The notes below the pieces were generated by a model. That model saw only the letters and a list, made by a program, of their open reading frames with translations, did no database searches and was not told the DNA's origin. From assembly GCA_938034875.1 (NCBI GenBank), contig CALHND010000010.1:1-64000 (forward strand): a stretch of 64,000 nt of DNA. Reading direction: 5' to 3'. This document shows, in pieces, positions 59,767-64,000 of this stretch; position 1 is the stretch's first letter; each line of letters begins with the position of its first letter. The DNA comes from an uncultured Clostridia bacterium (GTDB taxonomy: Bacteria > Bacillota > Clostridia > Oscillospirales > Acutalibacteraceae). Both the position numbers and the translations under genes were made by a program.

Positions 59767-62700
59767 ATGCAATTTATCTCATCGCTAATGGGAGCATTGC
59801 CCGAATACACCACGCTGCGCGGACAACTGGCACACCTGCAGTTTCCCGCTGCCGCAACCGGCCTGTCCCACATTCACAAAGCGGCTCTTATAAAATCGAT
59901 GTGCGATGATCTTGACCGCCGTGCGCTGTTTATTGCCTCTGACGAAAGCGAAGCCTCACGATTTTATGACGACCTTATTGCAATGGGCGTTTCCGCAGTT
60001 TACTTTCCCTCGCGCGACTACACTTTTCGCGACATTGCCGGTGTATCACGCGAATATGAGCATATGCGGTTGGGCGCACTGCGCAGAATTGCCGACGGTG
60101 ACTATACGGTCGCTGTTTGCTGTGCCGTTGCCGCTTGCCAGCTCACCATACCGTGTGCCGAACTGAATAAGCACACATTTACCATTGATAATGCTGATGA
60201 ATTACCGCTTGAAAACATTGTAGAGCGTCTTTTATCGGCCGGCTACGCGCGTTCCGACATGGTTGAGGGCGCAGGTCAATTCGCTGTACGAGGCGGCATA
60301 CTTGACATTTTTCCACCACACATGAAGCACCCCGTACGAGTGGAATTTTGGGGTGACTCGGTTGATTCGATCAGCCTTTTTGATGTAGAAAGTCAGCGCC
60401 GTACCGATATGCTTGACAGCGTTACAGTACCACCTGCCTGCGAAGTGGTTTTTGCAACCGAATTTATTAAAAAAACAGAGGCTTTTGCACAAAAGCTGAA
60501 TAATAAATATGCCAATGCAAAGGAAAAATTGCTTCAAGCTGTGGATGCGGCTAAATCGGGCGTTTTTCCGCAAAGCTACGATAAATACTTGCCTATCGCT
60601 TATCCACACAGTGAAACGCTGCTTGACTATGTTAGCGAAGAAATGATTTTTCTGAGCGAGCTGAATAATATTAAAGAACGGCTGCGCACCCGAACGGTGC
60701 AGCAATCCGAAGATATGCAACTCATGCTTGAGGACGGCACTCTGACAAAAGGGCTTGACCGTTTTTTCCTGACACAAAACGAATTTTTTGCTGCTGTAAA
60801 CAGTAGAAACAGTGTTTACACCGACACATTTGTGCGGGGAAACTACGGCACAGATATTGCCGCAATTGCCAACTTTAATTTACGCCAAACCACATCATGG
60901 CGTGGCTCGGTAAAGCAGCTTGTAGATGACCTGACACCGATGCTTAAATCGGGTTTTTCGGTGGCTCTGCTCGCCGGTAATGCCAAAGCTGCACAAAACC
61001 TGGCTGATGAACTGTGCGACAATGATATTGACGCTTCATTTGTCGCTGATCCCCCTTTTTTGCGCGACAATTCCGTAACTGTTACACTAGGCGCGCTGTC
61101 GTCAGGATTTGAAAGTCCGCACGGCAAATTTGCCGTTATCACGCGCGACAAGTACATGGGTGCGAAACCGGTTTCACGGCGATCACGTTACAAAAAAGGT
61201 GAGCAAATCAATGGTATTGAGGAGCTCAACCGTGGCGACTACATCGTCCACACTGCCCACGGAATCGGCATTTTTGATGGCATACACAAAATTGCAAACG
61301 ACGGAATTACAAAGGATTACATTAAAATTAATTATGCAAAACAGGATGTGCTGTATGTTCCTGTAACGCAGCTAGACCTGGTTTCAAAATATATTGGAAA
61401 TGCAGAAGACAAAACCGTAAAATTAAACCGTCTGGGCGGCGAACAGTGGCAAAAAACGAGATCTCGAGTAAAAGCCGCTGTTCGTGACATGGCAAAGGAG
61501 CTGATAAAGCTTTACGCACAGCGAATGGCCGCCGAAGGTCACGCATTTATGCCCGATACCGACCTTCAGTCGGATTTTGAAAACCGATTTGAGTACGATG
61601 AAACCGACGACCAGCTCCGCTGCATCGCCGAAATCAAAGAGGATATGGAACGCTCGGTTCCGATGGACCGTCTGCTTTGCGGAGACGTAGGCGTAGGAAA
61701 AACAGAAGTTGCTCTGCGTGCCGCATTTAAGTGCATTGCCGAAGGAAAGCAGTGCGCACTGCTTTGCCCAACAACCATTCTGGCGTGGCAACATTACCAG
61801 ACAGTCACACGGCGCATGGAAGGAATGCCGGTAGATATTGAGCTGTTGTCAAGGTTCCGCACAGCAAAACAGCAAAACGAAATACTCCGCCGTCTTAAAA
61901 GCGGTAGAGTTGATATGATCATTGGCACGCATCGACTTGTTTCAAAAGACGTTCAGTTTAAAGACTTGGGACTTATTATAATCGACGAGGAGCAACGATT
62001 CGGCGTTGAGCAAAAGGAACGACTCAAAGAACTGTGTCCTTCGGTTGACGTGCTTACTATGTCAGCAACACCCATTCCACGAACGCTTAACATGGCCATG
62101 TCGGGGCTGCGAGATTTGTCAGCCATAGATGAAGCTCCTGCTGACCGACAGCCAGTTCAGACCTATGTTGTTGAGCATGATTTAGGCGTGCTTATAGACG
62201 CCATTAACCGCGAACTGCGACGTGGCGGTCAGGTTTACTACCTGCACAACCGTGTCGAAAGTATTTCGCTTACCGCCGCAAAGCTTAAACAGCGTTTGCC
62301 CGATTGCAACATCGGAATTGCTCACGGCAAAATGAATGAGGAAGAATTAAGCGAGGTTTGGCGAAAACTTATCGACAGAGAAATTGACATTTTGGTTTGT
62401 ACCACTATAATAGAGACAGGGGTAGATGTTCCAAACGCCAACACTCTGATAATCGAGGATGCTGACCGTTTTGGTCTCAGCCAGCTGCATCAGCTGCGCG
62501 GACGAGTCGGTCGCTCGGCCAGAAGGGCATACGCCTATCTTACATTCCGTGGGGGAAAAGCTCTTACCGATATTGCACAAAAGAGACTTGAAGCAATTCG
62601 CGAATTTACCGAGTTCGGTTCGGGATATAAAATCGCTATGCGCGACCTGGAGCTGCGCGGCGCCGGCAATTTGCTGGGCGGTGAACAGCACGGTCACATG

Positions 62701-63228
62701 GATTCGGTCGGATATGATTTATATCTGCGCCTGCTCTCTGACGCTGTCAGCGAGGAAAAGGGCGAGGCTTCATCCTCTCCTGCCGAATGTACCGTTGACC
62801 TGCCGATTTCGGCACATATCCCTGAAGACTACATTCCCGATCTGCCTCAGCGACTGGGCGTTTATCGCCGCATTGCCGACATTCGCAGTACAGAAGATTC
62901 TGAAGATGTCATTGACGAGCTGTGTGACCGTTTTGGTGATCTGCCGCCGGCAGTAAACGGGCTTATAAAGGTAGCACTGCTCAGAAATCGTGCCGCTGCT
63001 CTGGGCATTACAGCAGTTGAATATCGCATGGGCTCTATGAAGTTATATCCTACCGCACTCGATATGCAACTTGCAGGTTTATTAAGTGCAAAATTTTCGG
63101 TGCGATTTGCCATATCCGCGGGCTCAAAGCCATCATACGGAATTGCTCCGTGCCCGAAACAGCAGCCACTGAAGCTGCTTGAGGAGTTTATATCCGCCGC
63201 AGAAGAAGCGATGGAACAGAAAAATTAA
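59767..63228 (+). CDS. mfd: Transcription-repair coupling factor Mfd
   Basis: Removes RNA polymerase stalled at DNA lesions and recruits UvrA. 1153 residues in the normal order: UvrB-like N-terminal modules with QFAVRGGILDIFP, RNA-polymerase-interaction (CarD-like) domain with ELNRGDYIVHTAHGIGIF, RecG-like translocase with Walker A GDVGVGKTEVALRAAF, DEEQRFG, SATPIPRTLNMAMSG and QLHQLRGRVGRS, and a C-terminal TRCF domain. ATG 59767 follows AAAGGAGG at eleven bases. The frame is open further upstream, but without a better site. In Bacillus spoVT, yabM and mazG follow mfd; here those genes are some 46 kb away. Confidence 0.97.
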   Translation: MQFISSLMGALPEYTTLRGQLAHLQFPAAATGLSHIHKAALIKSMCDDLDRRALFIASDESEASRFYDDLIAMGVSAVYFPSRDYTFRDIAGVSREYEHMRLGALRRIADGDYTVAVCCAVAACQLTIPCAELNKHTFTIDNADELPLENIVERLLSAGYARSDMVEGAGQFAVRGGILDIFPPHMKHPVRVEFWGDSVDSISLFDVESQRRTDMLDSVTVPPACEVVFATEFIKKTEAFAQKLNNKYANAKEKLLQAVDAAKSGVFPQSYDKYLPIAYPHSETLLDYVSEEMIFLSELNNIKERLRTRTVQQSEDMQLMLEDGTLTKGLDRFFLTQNEFFAAVNSRNSVYTDTFVRGNYGTDIAAIANFNLRQTTSWRGSVKQLVDDLTPMLKSGFSVALLAGNAKAAQNLADELCDNDIDASFVADPPFLRDNSVTVTLGALSSGFESPHGKFAVITRDKYMGAKPVSRRSRYKKGEQINGIEELNRGDYIVHTAHGIGIFDGIHKIANDGITKDYIKINYAKQDVLYVPVTQLDLVSKYIGNAEDKTVKLNRLGGEQWQKTRSRVKAAVRDMAKELIKLYAQRMAAEGHAFMPDTDLQSDFENRFEYDETDDQLRCIAEIKEDMERSVPMDRLLCGDVGVGKTEVALRAAFKCIAEGKQCALLCPTTILAWQHYQTVTRRMEGMPVDIELLSRFRTAKQQNEILRRLKSGRVDMIIGTHRLVSKDVQFKDLGLIIIDEEQRFGVEQKERLKELCPSVDVLTMSATPIPRTLNMAMSGLRDLSAIDEAPADRQPVQTYVVEHDLGVLIDAINRELRRGGQVYYLHNRVESISLTAAKLKQRLPDCNIGIAHGKMNEEELSEVWRKLIDREIDILVCTTIIETGVDVPNANTLIIEDADRFGLSQLHQLRGRVGRSARRAYAYLTFRGGKALTDIAQKRLEAIREFTEFGSGYKIAMRDLELRGAGNLLGGEQHGHMDSVGYDLYLRLLSDAVSEEKGEASSSPAECTVDLPISAHIPEDYIPDLPQRLGVYRRIADIRSTEDSEDVIDELCDRFGDLPPAVNGLIKVALLRNRAAALGITAVEYRMGSMKLYPTALDMQLAGLLSAKFSVRFAISAGSKPSYGIAPCPKQQPLKLLEEFISAAEEAMEQKN

Positions 63229-63258
63229 TTGGTTCTTTTTGGTTTGAAAGGAGACACT

Positions 63259-63510
63259 ATGAAAGAATTTATAATTCATAACAAAAAAAACATTATTGTA
63301 TTTGCTACCGCTATTGTAATCATCATTGCATGTCTGATTACAAAAGAAGTTGTTACAGCAAGTAAAGAAGCAGAAGTTTCATTAAGAGACTCTAGCTCGG
63401 TTGGTCAGGTAAACGCTATGGAATACGACACTCACAACGCAAATGACCTGATAGACGAAACCGCTTCTGACGTTTCTGCAAATTCTGCAGTTTCCTCTGT
63501 TTCCGAATAA
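63259..63510 (+). CDS. Small single-pass membrane protein, unknown
   Basis: 83 residues: short basic N-terminus (MKEFIIHNKKN), one transmembrane helix (IIVFATAIVIIIACLI), then an acidic, Ser-rich extracytoplasmic tail ending SANSAVSSVSE. No family is recognised. AAAGGAG precedes ATG 63259, which is preferred over the longer frame that starts directly after mfd. It may be co-transcribed with mfd and the next gene. Confidence 0.7.
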   Translation: MKEFIIHNKKNIIVFATAIVIIIACLITKEVVTASKEAEVSLRDSSSVGQVNAMEYDTHNANDLIDETASDVSANSAVSSVSE

Positions 63511-63534
63511 TATTACAAAAGGAGAACCTGACGC

Positions 63535-64000
63535 ATGGAGGTAAATAGAAACGACTCCTCGGGCCGTTTTACCGACCGCGTAATTATTTTGACCGCAATC
63601 ATATGCGTTTTTCTGCCGGCGATTTTGTCGCTGGCGGCCGAGGCAATTTTGATTGTGGCCATGATAATGTACCGCCACACGAGGCGTATCATTTTTTCGT
63701 CTCCTCTTTCATTTTGGCTCATTCCATTAGCTCCCGCTGCTATAATTCCGCCAATTGTTCACGGTAACTTTGTCGGAATCGTTGCCGGTGTGGGGCTTAT
63801 TTTGCTGATTATACTTGCAATATACTTTAGCCGAGCCATGACCAGCACTATTTTTGAACAGGCATCAAAATACGCCTGTGTGCTTAGCGTAATTGCCATG
63901 TTTGTTGCGGTGTTTGAGCGCATAACCTATTCTATTTGGCCGCAACTGTCAGAAAACAAGGATTTGCGCTGCGCAAGCGTGTTTTTTAACCCAAATTTGT
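63535..64000 (+). CDS. O-antigen ligase-like membrane protein, 3'-truncated by the window
   Basis: ATG 63535 follows AAAGGAG and the frame is open to the window end (155 codons). The visible part has about four hydrophobic segments (for example VIILTAIICVFLPAILSLAA and AGVGLILLIILAIYF). It ends with LRCASVFFNPNL, resembling the R-x-x-x-x-F-x-N-P-N motif that precedes the large loop in O-antigen ligase/Wzy-type polymerases. The match rests on this partial motif and topology. If correct it would link sugar polymer to a lipid or protein anchor at the cell surface. Confidence 0.5.
   Translation, partial: MEVNRNDSSGRFTDRVIILTAIICVFLPAILSLAAEAILIVAMIMYRHTRRIIFSSPLSFWLIPLAPAAIIPPIVHGNFVGIVAGVGLILLIILAIYFSRAMTSTIFEQASKYACVLSVIAMFVAVFERITYSIWPQLSENKDLRCASVFFNPNL

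Overview
The window looks like chromosome of a strictly anaerobic, endospore-forming member of the Clostridia, most likely the Oscillospirales (Ruminococcaceae-like). The grounds are a yabM-mazG-hup-rqcP-yabP-yabQ-divIC-yabR sporulation/division cluster, a complete ion-translocating Rnf complex with its flavin transferase, pyruvate phosphate dikinase, HemZ, a CIRCE-controlled groESL operon, and two dockerin-bearing secreted proteins that point to a cellulosome-like polysaccharide-degrading lifestyle. No phage, transposase, CRISPR array or rRNA was seen. There is one tRNA gene, tRNA-Arg(ACG).

Layout. 1-2714: 3' part of a dockerin-bearing GH74-like beta-propeller glycosidase (+). 3264-23222: about 20 kb almost entirely on the minus strand: groEL/groES with CIRCE, a lipid kinase, an RNA methyltransferase, an orphan class I fumarase alpha subunit, then a long tightly packed series read from recJ down to yabR (recJ-relA-dtd-MBL hydrolase-hemZ-zinc ribbon-mtnN-spoVB-like-mazG-hup-rqcP-yabP-yabQ-divIC-yabR), preceded by two membrane proteins. 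A candidate small RNA lies on the plus strand at about 8396-8480. 23345-25819 (+): CPBP protease, tadA, a membrane-anchored CBM9-like protein. 26088-27191 (-): a small membrane protein and queH. 27301-30070 (+): a 31-aa membrane peptide and a repeat-rich dockerin protein. 30156-31490 (-): DUF3006 protein, ogt, small alarmone synthetase. 31706-36385 (+): ABC-FtsX fusion, DUF421 protein, PflX-like radical SAM protein. 36403-38910 (-): GNAT and ABC-F. 39060: tRNA-Arg. 39439-43379 (-): fba, GH78-like rhamnosidase, TRIC-type channel. 43779-52438 (+): rnfCDGEAB, NusG-II protein, Gx transporter, duplicated-domain lipoprotein, apbE. 52688-58728 (-): YjzC-like protein, P-loop kinase, two tandem SGNH hydrolases, ppdK. 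59055 to the end (+): pth, mfd, a small membrane protein and the start of an O-antigen-ligase-like protein that leaves the window.

How the parts fit together. Rnf couples ferredoxin and NAD to an ion gradient. ApbE attaches FMN to RnfD and RnfG, and this RnfG is unusual in carrying two complete FMN domains. A lipoprotein made of two FMN_bind-like repeats without the usual acceptor motif sits between the Gx transporter and ApbE. Fba and PpdK serve glycolysis and pyrophosphate/ATP economy. RelA and the small alarmone synthetase both make (p)ppGpp-type signals. The secreted and dockerin proteins, the CBM9 protein and the GH78-like enzyme fit growth on plant polysaccharide.

The most unusual items are the candidate sRNA, the double-FMN RnfG with the Rnf-linked lipoprotein, a relic dockerin half-repeat beyond an in-frame stop, and a tandem SGNH hydrolase pair with a 363-bp identical core in which one copy has lost its export signal. 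All functional calls come from reading motifs and gene order; no database search was run.
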